64,000 nucleotides of DNA. Origin: Polyangium sp. y55x31. GTDB lineage: Bacteria > Myxococcota_A > Polyangia > Polyangiales > Polyangiaceae. The position numbers were made by a program, and so were the translations under genes. Below the pieces are notes generated by a model. It made no database searches. It was not told the origin of the DNA and was given only the letters and a program-made list of their open reading frames with translations. The DNA is taken from positions 1 to 64,000 of the forward strand of contig NZ_JARZHG010000054.1 of assembly GCF_029946505.1 (NCBI RefSeq), in the 5' to 3' direction. Shown in pieces: positions 45,614 through 55,224 of the stretch (positions are counted from its first letter, which is position 1; each line of letters opens with the position of its first letter).

Positions 45614-48244
45614 ATGTCGTTCGTCAAACGCCCGGGAGGGGACCCCACACAGATGGCCGGCGGCCTGCGCGAGCCGGAGCTGCCGATCTTCGAGGAGAAG
45701 GCGATCACGTCACGCGTGGCCGAGAAAGCCGTGAGCGCATTCCAGGCGAAGGGCGGCGCGGCGTTCGAGGAGCTCGCGAGCCGCGCGGGCGCGGCGGGCC
45801 TGGGCGGGGGCGGCGGCGCGCTGGGTGGGACCGACCTCACGTTCGCCTGGGAAAACGCGGCCGGGCCGCAGGGGCCGTGGAGCCACCTGCGTGTCGTGTC
45901 CGTGCGCGGGACCGAGGCCCTCTCGAGCCTGTATCGTTATGAAATCACGGCCCTCGCCCGCGAGCCCGCGCCCGAGCTCGATCCGGACGAGCTCATTCAA
46001 GCACGCGCGACGTTGCGGATCGCCACGACGACGTTGCCTTCGTTTCGCGTCGTGCACGGCATCGTCGTCGAGGCCGAGGAGCTCGGGCCCGTGCCGGGGG
46101 GCATGCTCTATCGCCTCGTGCTCGCGCCCCCGCTCACGCGCGCGATGCACCGCATGCGTTGCCGCATCTTTTTGGAGAAGACCACGCGGCAGATCATCGA
46201 CGCGGTCTTGCAAGGCGATCCGGAGCTCACGCTCGCGGTCGGGGCAAACGCGCAGCCCGACGGCGGCGACGATCTGAGTTTCTCGCCGGCGATGGAGCGG
46301 TACACGTGGCGTATCGCGGATGCCTCGCGCATCGACGAGGTGGCCACGCGCGGGTATTGCGTCCAGTACAACGAGAGCGATTTCGCCTTCGTTTGTCGGC
46401 TTCTGGAGGAGGAGGGTATCTCGTTCCATTACGAGAACGGCGACGGGGTTTGCCTGCTCGTCCTCTCGGACAACGACGCGGGCCGCACGCGCCTCGACCC
46501 GTTCGAGCCGCTCGGCCCCGGCATCGTGGGCCGCGCGGTGCAGTCGATGAAGCTCGGGGCGCGCATGCGCCCGCGCAAGGTCTCGCTCCTCGATTACAAC
46601 TGGAAACAACCCACGCTCGACATGGCCGTCGCCGAGCCGGCGCGGCCGGCGAGCGCGGACCTCGTCTACCACGAGTATCCGGGGCGCTACACGGAGACGC
46701 CGGCCATGGGCAAACCGCTCGCGGCGGCGACGCTCGATCGGCTGGAGGTGGAGGCGAGTTACGCCGTCGGCGAGAGCTCGTGCCGCACGATCGCGGCGGG
46801 CAGCATCTTCGCGCTCGAACACCCGCAATCACGCTACGAGGGCGAATACCTGGTCACGAAGATCGAGGTCCGCGCCGAGCAAGCGGGCGTGTTGCCGCCG
46901 AGCGTGGCGACGGCGATGCCGCTCTCGGGCGTGCCGTATGTCGTGACGTTCGAATGCGCGCGGCGCGGGAAGAATGGCTCCGTGGCGGAGTCGAGGTTCC
47001 GCCCGGCGCGCGTGACGCCGAAGCCGCGCATTCACGGTTCGCAGACGGCCTTCGTCACGGCGGAGCCGAGCACGAAGGGAGCAGAGATCCACGTGGGAGG
47101 GCCCCCGGGCGCCGAGATCGGCTGCGTCCGCCTGAAGTTTCACTGGGACACGGACACGGCGCGGCACGCGAAGGAGCCGACGTCGTGCTGGGTGCGCGTG
47201 AATCAGGTGTTCGCGGGCGTCGGCGAGGGCGCGGTATTTCATCCGCGGGTCGGGGTGGAGGCGATCGTCGATTTCGAGGAGGGAGATCCGGATCGGCCGA
47301 TCATCGTGGGGCGCGTGTACAACGGGAAGAACCGGCCGCCGGGCGGAGCGCCCACGGTGAGCACGTTCAAGACGATGTCGAGCCCGTCCTCGGGGGCCTT
47401 CAACGAGCTCACGTTCGACGATACGGCGGGCAATGAGCAAATCAAGATGCACACGCCGTTCAACTGGAACTCGGACGCCGGCAATGATCGGACCGAGAAG
47501 GTGGGGAACAACAGCGCGTCGACCGCGGGCGTGGATCGCAACGAGATGACGGGCTCGAACCGGACCACGATGGCGGGCGGGAACAACGCCGAGGTGGTGG
47601 GGGGCAACGAGTCGGTCACGGTCGGCGCGAACCAGAACATGAACGTCGGCGCGAACCAGTCGGTCAGCGTCGGCGCGAATCGGTCGGTCGACGTCGGCGC
47701 GAACCAGTCGGTCACCGTGGCGGGCAATCACACCGAGACGGTCACGGGCAACCGAGAATCGACCATTTCGAGCAACGACAAGCTCACGGTGACGGGCACG
47801 CAGGACGTCCACGTGACGGGCGCGCAGACGGAGAACTACGGCGCGACGCAGGACATCACGGTCGCGGGGAATCAGAAAGCGCAGATCGGGGGCGAGCAGA
47901 CGATCGAGGTGACGGGGCCGCAGGGGCTCAAATCGGGGGCGAGCCAGAAGATCGAGGCGCCGGCGCAGGAGATCAAGGCGGACGGCACGCAAGCGTTGAA
48001 ATCGACGGTCCTCACGGTGAACGCCGCAGCAATGGCGACGGTCGAGACCACGATGCTCACCCTGAACGGGGCCGCCTTCACGCAGATCAATACGGCGAGC
48101 CTGGTGATCACCGCGGGCACGATCACGATCAACGGCGGCGCGATCAGCATCAACGGCGGCACGGTGAGCGTGAAGGGCTCGCCGGTCGACATCGACGGCG
48201 GCGGCGCGGTGAACGTGACGGCCGGGCTGATCAAGCTGAACTGA
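45614..48244 (+). CDS. vgrG: VgrG spike protein with N-terminal extension and repetitive needle
   Basis: An 876-residue protein. About 75 extra N-terminal residues (Gly-rich around GLGGGGGALGG) precede the gp27-like core (YCVQYNESDFAFVCRLLEEEGISFHY) and OB fold (GCVRLKFHWDTDTARHAKEPTSCWVRV). The C-terminal beta-helix is unusually long, with 8-residue repeats (VGANQSVS, VGANRSVD, VGANQSVT) and later TVAGNQ/TVTGTQ rungs, ending in Gly-rich strands (TITINGGAISINGG). No toxin domain is recognised. GGGGAGAAGAAG precedes ATG 45614. It leads the rightward cluster with DUF2169 and RHS genes. It is divergent in sequence from the other two VgrGs. Confidence 0.92.
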   Translation: MSFVKRPGGDPTQMAGGLREPELPIFEEKAITSRVAEKAVSAFQAKGGAAFEELASRAGAAGLGGGGGALGGTDLTFAWENAAGPQGPWSHLRVVSVRGTEALSSLYRYEITALAREPAPELDPDELIQARATLRIATTTLPSFRVVHGIVVEAEELGPVPGGMLYRLVLAPPLTRAMHRMRCRIFLEKTTRQIIDAVLQGDPELTLAVGANAQPDGGDDLSFSPAMERYTWRIADASRIDEVATRGYCVQYNESDFAFVCRLLEEEGISFHYENGDGVCLLVLSDNDAGRTRLDPFEPLGPGIVGRAVQSMKLGARMRPRKVSLLDYNWKQPTLDMAVAEPARPASADLVYHEYPGRYTETPAMGKPLAAATLDRLEVEASYAVGESSCRTIAAGSIFALEHPQSRYEGEYLVTKIEVRAEQAGVLPPSVATAMPLSGVPYVVTFECARRGKNGSVAESRFRPARVTPKPRIHGSQTAFVTAEPSTKGAEIHVGGPPGAEIGCVRLKFHWDTDTARHAKEPTSCWVRVNQVFAGVGEGAVFHPRVGVEAIVDFEEGDPDRPIIVGRVYNGKNRPPGGAPTVSTFKTMSSPSSGAFNELTFDDTAGNEQIKMHTPFNWNSDAGNDRTEKVGNNSASTAGVDRNEMTGSNRTTMAGGNNAEVVGGNESVTVGANQNMNVGANQSVSVGANRSVDVGANQSVTVAGNHTETVTGNRESTISSNDKLTVTGTQDVHVTGAQTENYGATQDITVAGNQKAQIGGEQTIEVTGPQGLKSGASQKIEAPAQEIKADGTQALKSTVLTVNAAAMATVETTMLTLNGAAFTQINTASLVITAGTITINGGAISINGGTVSVKGSPVDIDGGGAVNVTAGLIKLN
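47621..47716 (+). repeat. Four 24-bp units in the VgrG needle
   Basis: Units begin GTCGGCGCGAACCAG or the variant GTCGGCGCGAATCGG, at 47621, 47645, 47669 and 47693, and encode VGANQxxx octads. The near-identity of third codon positions points to recent expansion. Confidence 0.7.
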
Positions 48245-48250
48245 GCGCGC

Positions 48251-49252
48251 ATGAAATTCGTCAACGAGACTCCGCTGCCGGCGGCGATTGTTCCGAACGG
48301 CGAGGAGGACGATCGGATCACGGCGCTGTTCCTCTGCGCGATCACGTACCGGATCGCGCCGGGCGGGCTCGAGCTCGTCCCCGGGCAACGGCCGCTCCTG
48401 CTCGACGCGCGGTCGAAGGTACCGCACGACGCCATGTTCTCGAAGGAGGTCACGTCCGTGTGCGCGACGGGCTTCGTGTATCCGCGCCGGGGCGACCGCG
48501 CGCGGGAGGCCACGGCGTCGCTGCGCGTGGGTTCGTCAGACCTGCACATTCATGTGTTCGGGACGCGGGTCTGGCAGCGGGGCGCGCTCGGGGGGCTCGC
48601 GTCGAGCTCGCCGATCCCCTTCGAGCGGGTGGCGATGAGCTGGGAGAATGCGTACGGCGGCGTGACGAAGGCGCCCGCGGCGGTCGTCGAGATGGACGGG
48701 GAGGAGGCGTTCGTCCCGGAGCACGAGTCGGGGTATCCGCTGAACTTCGACGGCAAGGGGTTTTACACGGACGAGGCGCGCGCCGAGAATCAGCCGCTCC
48801 CGCAGCTCGAAGATCCCGCGGCGCTCGTGCGCTCCTGGGACGATCACCCCGAGCCCGTCTGTTTCGCGCCGTATCCGCTCTGGGGCGGCATGCGGGCGAA
48901 ACACGTGGTGAAGGGGCAAGAGCTCGACATGACGGGCGTCCGCAAGCTCGGCAGCCGCGCGGCGCCGCGAATGACGTTCGACACGATCGGCGCAGGGACC
49001 GAGATCGTGCTCGCAGGAATGCGCCCCGGAGGCTCGGTGCTCGCGTTCGTGGTGCCACGATCGCCGGTCGTGATCGCGATGTCGGTCGGGAACATGCGCG
49101 AGACGATCGTGCCGCGGCTCGACGCGGTCGACATCGACGCCGAGGCGTGTGAAGCGCGGTTCCTCTTCCGGGCCAAGGCGACGTACGGCCTCGTGCAATT
49201 CGAGGAGCGGCGGGCGGTGCTCTCGCCGAGCGAGTTTTTCCCGAAGGGGTGA
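48251..49252 (+). CDS. DUF2169 T6SS-associated protein
   Basis: A 333-residue protein with the DUF2169 signature WENAYGG (WExAYGG core), LFLCAITYRI near the start and PLPQLEDP later. DUF2169 proteins accompany VgrG/PAAR/RHS cargo and are thought to act as effector-loading adaptors. It starts six bases after vgrG and ends six bases before the RHS gene, so it most likely serves the RHS effector. No signal peptide. Confidence 0.85.
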   Translation: MKFVNETPLPAAIVPNGEEDDRITALFLCAITYRIAPGGLELVPGQRPLLLDARSKVPHDAMFSKEVTSVCATGFVYPRRGDRAREATASLRVGSSDLHIHVFGTRVWQRGALGGLASSSPIPFERVAMSWENAYGGVTKAPAAVVEMDGEEAFVPEHESGYPLNFDGKGFYTDEARAENQPLPQLEDPAALVRSWDDHPEPVCFAPYPLWGGMRAKHVVKGQELDMTGVRKLGSRAAPRMTFDTIGAGTEIVLAGMRPGGSVLAFVVPRSPVVIAMSVGNMRETIVPRLDAVDIDAEACEARFLFRAKATYGLVQFEERRAVLSPSEFFPKG

Positions 49253-49258
49253 GCGGCC

Positions 49259-52200
49259 ATGGCGAACAATTTCCACACCGATGCGGGATGGCTGCTCGTC
49301 GGGATCGATGGGCACAATGGAATCCACTGGCCGTTCGTGCCGACGTGGTTCTTCAAGCTGAACCTTCTGCACCCGCTCTCGATGGGCGACAAGCAGAAGC
49401 CGACGGTGATGTTCAATGGCGTGCCGTCGGTGACGCACGGGCACGAGCCCTCGAAATTGTGGCCGCACATCGGCATCTTCCCGAGCCCGCTCGATCTGAT
49501 GACGCCGCTGCACATCCTCTTCGGCTCGCACAAATGCTGGCTGCCGCGGGGCGCCGTCCAGATCTGCGGGGAGCAGGCGACGTGTTGCGTGATCGGCGGA
49601 GCGATGTCGCTCAACGCCGATTGCTGGGAGTACGGCAAATGGCCGACGTCGCTCGTCGAGGACCCGGGCACGGTGCAGACGACGCCCACCGTGATGGATT
49701 TCCTCATGGGCGCGGTCTCGCTCGCGGTCGACCTCGTGATCGATCTCGCGTTCGAGGTCGTCATGAACGTCGGCGGCGCGGCGCTCAAGAAGTTCGGCGA
49801 CAGACTCATTGCCCCGTTCTTCAAGAAGGCAGACGAGGCCGTGGAGGGGGTCGCGAAAAACGCGGACGAGGTGCTCGGCGAGGGGCTCGAATCCGCGGCC
49901 AAACAGAGCGACGAGGTGGCCGGGGAGGCGGCGGAGGGCGCGGCGAAGAACGCGGACGGGCAAGCCTCCGATCTCTGCGACGAGGTGCGTTGCGAAGGCG
50001 GGCACCCCGTGGATCTGACGAGCGGAGACGTCGTCGATCGAAAGGTCGATCTGGTCTTGCCCGGGGCCATTCCGTTCGAATGGAAGAGGCACTATTCGTC
50101 GAAACGCGCGCTCCGGCGGACCTCGCTCGGCCGCGGCGGCTGGGCGCACGATTTCGACCAATGGATCGAGCGCACGGACGACGGGCTGCTCTCGCTGCGC
50201 AGCGAGGAGGGGCGCGACGTGTATTTCCGCGCGCTCCGCGTGGGCGAGCGCGCGTTCCACCGGATGGATCGGCTGACGCTCCGGGCGCTCGAAGGCGGGG
50301 CGTTCGAGGTGACGAGCCACAAGACGCGGCTCGTGCGGCATTTCGCCCCCGAGGCGCCGGGCGAAAAGGCGCTTCTCCAGTCGATCCGGGACGCGTACGG
50401 AAACTCCATCGAGCTCGAATACACGAACGGCCGCCTGCGCCGGGTGATCGATACGGCCGGCCGCGAGGTGCGCGTGAAGACGACGCACGGCGGGCGTATC
50501 GCGCGGCTCGAGGTCTGGGTCGGTGATTCGTTCGAGCAGTGGGTCGATTACACCTACGCGAAGATGGGGGAGCTCGAGAGCGTGACGGACGCGCTCGGGC
50601 AAACGGAGCGGTACGCGTACGACGAGGATCACCGGATGGTGAAGACCACGCTGAAGAACGGCGTGAGTTTTCATTATGCGTACGATCCGGAGACCGGGCG
50701 TTGCAAGAAGACGTGGGGGGACGAGGGGCTGCACACGCTGGTCCTCACGTACGACCTGGAAAAACGAATCACACGGGTCGAGGGGAACGAGGAGCCGAGG
50801 ATCCTTCACTGGAACGAGTCGGGGCTCGTCGTCCGGGAGGAGACGCCCGACGGGACCCTGATCGGCACGTGGGAATACGACGCGCACAATTACCTGGTTG
50901 GCAAGACGAACGGCGCCGGCGAGGCGACGCGGTACCGGTACGACGAGAGGGGGAACAAGGTCGAGGAGGTCGATCCCGCGGGGAACGTGACCCGGTGGGA
51001 GTACGACGACGATCTCGCGGTGTTGCGGGTCGGTCCGGACGAGCTCACGACGCGGTTTTCGCGGGACGTGTTCGGCGCGCTGCAGCGGGTCGAGTATCCC
51101 ACGGGCGTCCGGTATTCGCTCGGGTACGACGAAAAGGGGCGCCTCACGTGCGTGAGCGGGGACGAGGGGATCCTCGTGGAGATCACGCACGACGCGCAGC
51201 ACAACGTCGTGGCCGAGGTCGACGCGCGTGGCGCCCGGACGACGTACGAGCACGACGTTCTCGGCCGGCCCGTGCGGCGAACCGACGCCCTCGGGCGCTT
51301 CACGGCGGTGGAGTATGATCGCCTGGGGCAACCCCTTTCCGTGCGGAGGCCGGACGGCACGAGCACGCAATCGGCGTACGATCCGCTCGGCAATCCGATC
51401 CGCGTGGTCGACGCGTCGGGGCAGGTCACGCAGATGGAGTACGGCGGGACGGGCGTGCTCACGAAGCTCGTGCAGCCGGACGGGCAGACCTTTCGGTTCA
51501 AGTATTCTGCCGGAGAGAAGCTCCGCTGCATCGAGAATCCGCGCAGCGAGAAGTACGAATTCGTTTACGACGGGGCAGGGAGGGTGGTCGAGGAGGCCAC
51601 GTTCGACGGGCGGGTGCTGAAATACGGGTACACGAAGGCGGGGAGGCTCGGGCGGATCGATTATCCGGATCGCAGCCATCGCGCCTTCGAACACGACCGG
51701 CTCGGCAACGTGCGCCGCGAGGATACGACGGACGGCCCGATCTCGTTCGAGCGGGATCACCAGGGCCGGATCCTCGGCGCGGTCTTGGAGCAGGACGGGA
51801 AGCGGGTCGTCACGGTGTTCGAGCGGGACCGCTTCGGCCGCGTCGTGGCCGAGATCCAGGACGGAAAGCGGATCCGGTACGAGCTCGACGCGCATGGCCG
51901 AAGGACAGCCCGCGTGATGCCGGACGGCGCGACCACGCGGTATCGGTACGACGCGCCCGGGAACCTCGCCGGCGTTTCGCACGACGGCCACGAGATCAAG
52001 TTCGATCGCGACGTACTCGGGCGGGAGACGGCGCGGCGAGACGGCGCGGGGAGGTATTCGATCCGGAGCGAATACGACTCGAGGGATCGGATCATCGAGC
52101 AACGTGTCGAGGCGCGGAGACCGGGCGGCGGCGTGCCGCAGGCGGTGGTGCAGCGGCTCTGGCAATACGACGCGCTGGGGCGGGCGAAGCTCGTCGAGGA

Positions 52201-53491
52201 TGCGCGGTGGGGCGCGACGGCGTATCGATATGATCCGGTCGGGCAGCTCGTGGAGGCGCAGCGGGGCAGCCTCCGCGAGGTGTTTGCGTATGATGCGGCG
52301 GGGTCGATCCAGAGGATGCTCGACGGGCTGGAGGCGAACCCGGCGCAGGCGGACGAGGCCGAGCCGTGGGAGATTGGCAAGGGGAACTTGCTGCTCCGCA
52401 CGGATCGCGCGAAGTATTCGTACGATCGGCGGGGGCGTCGGGTATCGAAGGAAGAAGCGGGCCAGCGGACCACGTATCGCTGGGATGCACGGGATCGGCT
52501 GCGCGAGGTCGTTCTACCGTCGGGCGAGCGGGTGCTCTTCACGTATGACTCGTTCGGCCGGCGGATGCGGAAGGAGATTCACGACGAATACGGAGAACGG
52601 CGATACGCCGTCGATTTCGTCTGGGATGGGGATGTCCTGGCGCAGGACATCGATGACCGGCACGGCAAACGCTGCTTCATCCATGCACCAGGCACGTTCG
52701 TGCCGCTGCTCCAGTCGGAGCGGGGGGAGGTGTTCAGTTACGTCGTCGATCAGGTGGGGGTACCGAAGGAGCTGATCGACCGGGAGGGGCGGATCGCGTG
52801 GTCGGCGGAGCATTCGTCGTGGGGGCGGGTGACAAACACGTACCGCGACGCCGATCGTACGGATCGACACCCACGGACCGTGCAATCACCGTTCCGGCTC
52901 CTCGGTCAATACGAGGACGAAGAAACGGGCCTTCATTGCACGAGGTTCCGGTACTTCGACCCCGATGTCGGCCGGTGGTGCAGCGCGGATCCCAAGGGGC
53001 TGCGTGGCGGCGTGAACGCGTATGCGCTGGATGGCAGTCCGACCCACGTCGTCGATCCCCTGGGGCTCACGACCAAGCTGAACATCGCCGCCGGAGACAA
53101 CCCGATGGTGGGAGCGGAGAACGTCGATATCAACCCCGGGCATCCGGACGTGAAATTCGGCGACGGCGGCGTCGCAAATGGCCTCCCCTTCGCCGACGCC
53201 ACGTTCGACGAGGTGCACGCGATCAATCCCTACGGCTTCAACCCCGCCAGTGCAGAGGTCGCTCGGGTCACGAAGCCAGGTGGCACGCTTTATGTTACGG
53301 GCTCACCGTCCAACAAGTATGCCAATCAGCGCCTGGATGCGCTGGCCCAAGAGGGCGGGTTCGAGTTCGTCGAAGAAAGAAGCATGATCCCCGAACACGA
53401 CTTCGGACAACAAAAACTGACGGATGGAAGGCCGCTGAAAACCGACAACTCCAGGACTCGTATCTACAGGAAGCCCTGCGGCGGCGGGTGA
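49259..53491 (+). CDS. PAAR-like RHS polymorphic toxin with methyltransferase-like tip
   Basis: A 1410-residue protein. An N-terminal PAAR-like domain (KCWLPRGAVQICGEQATCCVIGG) is followed by hydrophobic helices (MDFLMGAVSLAVDLVIDLAFEVV), a DUF6531-like segment (GGHPVDLTSGDVVDRKVD) and about 20 RHS/YD repeats that would form a cocoon. The conserved RHS core ends with RYFDPDVGRWCSADPKGLRGGVNAY and DPLGL at residues 1266-1270. The last 140 residues (1271-1410) are a separate tip: LNIAAGDNP, NVDI, LPFADATFDEVHAINPYGF and VTKPGGTLYVTG, the motif order of class I SAM methyltransferases. The next gene is the likely immunity gene. Confidence 0.9.
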   Translation: MANNFHTDAGWLLVGIDGHNGIHWPFVPTWFFKLNLLHPLSMGDKQKPTVMFNGVPSVTHGHEPSKLWPHIGIFPSPLDLMTPLHILFGSHKCWLPRGAVQICGEQATCCVIGGAMSLNADCWEYGKWPTSLVEDPGTVQTTPTVMDFLMGAVSLAVDLVIDLAFEVVMNVGGAALKKFGDRLIAPFFKKADEAVEGVAKNADEVLGEGLESAAKQSDEVAGEAAEGAAKNADGQASDLCDEVRCEGGHPVDLTSGDVVDRKVDLVLPGAIPFEWKRHYSSKRALRRTSLGRGGWAHDFDQWIERTDDGLLSLRSEEGRDVYFRALRVGERAFHRMDRLTLRALEGGAFEVTSHKTRLVRHFAPEAPGEKALLQSIRDAYGNSIELEYTNGRLRRVIDTAGREVRVKTTHGGRIARLEVWVGDSFEQWVDYTYAKMGELESVTDALGQTERYAYDEDHRMVKTTLKNGVSFHYAYDPETGRCKKTWGDEGLHTLVLTYDLEKRITRVEGNEEPRILHWNESGLVVREETPDGTLIGTWEYDAHNYLVGKTNGAGEATRYRYDERGNKVEEVDPAGNVTRWEYDDDLAVLRVGPDELTTRFSRDVFGALQRVEYPTGVRYSLGYDEKGRLTCVSGDEGILVEITHDAQHNVVAEVDARGARTTYEHDVLGRPVRRTDALGRFTAVEYDRLGQPLSVRRPDGTSTQSAYDPLGNPIRVVDASGQVTQMEYGGTGVLTKLVQPDGQTFRFKYSAGEKLRCIENPRSEKYEFVYDGAGRVVEEATFDGRVLKYGYTKAGRLGRIDYPDRSHRAFEHDRLGNVRREDTTDGPISFERDHQGRILGAVLEQDGKRVVTVFERDRFGRVVAEIQDGKRIRYELDAHGRRTARVMPDGATTRYRYDAPGNLAGVSHDGHEIKFDRDVLGRETARRDGAGRYSIRSEYDSRDRIIEQRVEARRPGGGVPQAVVQRLWQYDALGRAKLVEDARWGATAYRYDPVGQLVEAQRGSLREVFAYDAAGSIQRMLDGLEANPAQADEAEPWEIGKGNLLLRTDRAKYSYDRRGRRVSKEEAGQRTTYRWDARDRLREVVLPSGERVLFTYDSFGRRMRKEIHDEYGERRYAVDFVWDGDVLAQDIDDRHGKRCFIHAPGTFVPLLQSERGEVFSYVVDQVGVPKELIDREGRIAWSAEHSSWGRVTNTYRDADRTDRHPRTVQSPFRLLGQYEDEETGLHCTRFRYFDPDVGRWCSADPKGLRGGVNAYALDGSPTHVVDPLGLTTKLNIAAGDNPMVGAENVDINPGHPDVKFGDGGVANGLPFADATFDEVHAINPYGFNPASAEVARVTKPGGTLYVTGSPSNKYANQRLDALAQEGGFEFVEERSMIPEHDFGQQKLTDGRPLKTDNSRTRIYRKPCGGG

Positions 53492-53496
53492 TTGCG

Positions 53497-54030
53497 ATGC
53501 TCGATCTCACAGCCGATAGGTTCGACAGGGTCGATTTCACCGAGGCCACGGTCCTTTTCGAGCCGAGCTGGATACTCCCCGAGACGGTCGAATTTCAGGT
53601 CTGGGGACTGACGTTGCTCGCCTGCCCGGACGACCCGGCGTGGCCTTCCGTGCCGGCCCCAGCCGATGCGGCGGTCGCGGGGGACCTGTACGTGGCAGGT
53701 CTCGCCATCTTGAGGTTTGCCATGGTCCGTGGAGGCCGATTCGAGGCGAGCCTGTACGACCCTGATTGTCCTGGCGAATTTGCTCGCTCGTGTCGAGGAA
53801 ATACGATCACCTTGACCAGGTCGTGGAGGGAGGACCAAACCAAGGGGGCGTTGGCCAGGTACTGCATGGATTGCGGGCTCGCCTGGCCGCAGGCCGCCTG
53901 TCATCTCGAGTTGTACGCCAGCGGGCCTGTTTCTCTGGAGCTTCCGCCGGAACAGTACATTTCGGTGGGCGAATACGTCCGCAACCCGGCCCGATATCAC
54001 TGGCGACCGGAATCGGGCCACAAGGAATAG
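53497..54030 (+). CDS. Candidate immunity protein for the RHS tip
   Basis: A 177-residue protein without signal peptide and with no recognised family (VDFTEATVLFEPSWILPETVEFQVW, CMDCGLAWPQAACHLELY, VGEYVRNPARYHW). It begins five bases after the RHS stop; an in-frame GTG at 53488 would overlap that stop (GTGA). Position is the main evidence: genes directly behind RHS tips are normally cognate immunity genes. A cytoplasmic location fits a toxin acting in the cytoplasm. Confidence 0.7.
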   Translation: MLDLTADRFDRVDFTEATVLFEPSWILPETVEFQVWGLTLLACPDDPAWPSVPAPADAAVAGDLYVAGLAILRFAMVRGGRFEASLYDPDCPGEFARSCRGNTITLTRSWREDQTKGALARYCMDCGLAWPQAACHLELYASGPVSLELPPEQYISVGEYVRNPARYHWRPESGHKE

Positions 54031-54046
54031 CTCCCGGGACGTCGCT

Positions 54047-55189
54047 TCAGATCCACTTGCTGATCAACTTGGTTTGGGTGAGCTGTGCCGCGTCCATCGC
54101 AGCCATCACCCGCACCACCCCCGCCCACGTCATCACGACCCGCCTCGCCTCCGCATCCACCCGCACCGATTGCAGCACCGTCTCCGGCGTGAATACCTTC
54201 GGGCTGCCCGGCGGCATCACCTCGATCCGCGGCCGCTCCCCCGGCAGGGCAAACCTCGTTTCCGCTTGCCCTTCGACGAGCCCCTGCAAGATCACCGTCT
54301 CGTCCCCGCGCAATCGCTCCACCGCCATCCCCGGCGCCGCCCCCTGCAGCCCACGCGGTAAAACCTCGTTTTTCCGGAACGGACCCGCGAGATCCTCGCC
54401 GTCCGCGAATTGCATCTCCCGGATCGGCTTCGTCGCCGGATCGTGCTCCAGAAACCCGCCCATGAGCCGCATCATCCGCGGATACCACGTGTGCGGCACC
54501 CACCCGATCCCCGCAGGCATCGGCTGATCCAGCCACTTCTTCCAGTGTGGCACGAAAAACCGCGACGGCGTCAGCGGGTCGCCTGGATCCTCGATCTGCG
54601 GGAGCAACGCCCCATCCGCCCGATCCCGGTCCACGTCGATGAAATAAGCCCGCCCCACCTTGTTCCGCGGGTACGCGAAGACGCCCTCTTGCCGCGGCGA
54701 AGGCTCGATCCTCCGCCCGTTCCGCCGCTTCGGCGGGCAAAGCTCGTCGTGCGCGTACGCGTCGTACCCGCCATACGCGAGATCCCACGCGAGCGGCACG
54801 CTCTCGAAAGGCGCCGGATCCGAGAACCGCACCGCTCCGTCGATCGAGACCTCCGCCCGCCGCTCCCCGAGCACCCGGAGCACGCGCGCGTTTTTCCCGA
54901 CCGCCACCCGCACCGCCGCCTCGCGCGCTTTCCCACCCGGCGCATACGCCCGCCCCGTCACGATCACGTCGGTCGCGACCTTCGGCGGGAAGAGGTCCAT
55001 GTCGTCCCGGAGCCCGCGCATGCGGCCGTCGTCGCCGACCTCGAGGTCCGGCTCCCTCCGCACCGGCACCTGCTCGTCCGCGAGCCTGAGCTTGCCCCCG
55101 CCGAACGAGTAAGCCCGTTTCGCCACGCAGACGAGCCACAACTTGCCGTCCGTGCTCTTCGCGTTCGCGACTGCCTGCGTGCTCGTCAT
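54047..55189 (-). CDS. DUF2169 T6SS-associated protein
   Basis: A 380-residue protein with DUF2169 landmarks: KLWLVCVAKRAYSF at the start, WDLAYGGYDAYAHDE, a long insert, LLPQIEDPGDPL and a C-terminal WAGVVRVMAAMDAA. It is the second of three DUF2169 copies in the island and the longest free-standing one. It is divergent from the 55225 gene with only 35 bases between, so both promoters share that gap. The cognate cargo is not adjacent and is unknown. Confidence 0.85.
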   Translation of the reverse strand: MTSTQAVANAKSTDGKLWLVCVAKRAYSFGGGKLRLADEQVPVRREPDLEVGDDGRMRGLRDDMDLFPPKVATDVIVTGRAYAPGGKAREAAVRVAVGKNARVLRVLGERRAEVSIDGAVRFSDPAPFESVPLAWDLAYGGYDAYAHDELCPPKRRNGRRIEPSPRQEGVFAYPRNKVGRAYFIDVDRDRADGALLPQIEDPGDPLTPSRFFVPHWKKWLDQPMPAGIGWVPHTWYPRMMRLMGGFLEHDPATKPIREMQFADGEDLAGPFRKNEVLPRGLQGAAPGMAVERLRGDETVILQGLVEGQAETRFALPGERPRIEVMPPGSPKVFTPETVLQSVRVDAEARRVVMTWAGVVRVMAAMDAAQLTQTKLISKWI

Positions 55190-55224
55190 GCCACCCGTTC
55201 CCCGAACTCGGTTATCATGGCCCC

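Noticed and set aside
49259-49960. Insecticidal toxin-complex (Tc) protein instead of T6SS RHS
   Set aside because: The PAAR-like N-terminus, DUF2169 neighbour and VgrG upstream fit T6SS cargo; no TcB/TcA-type genes are nearby.
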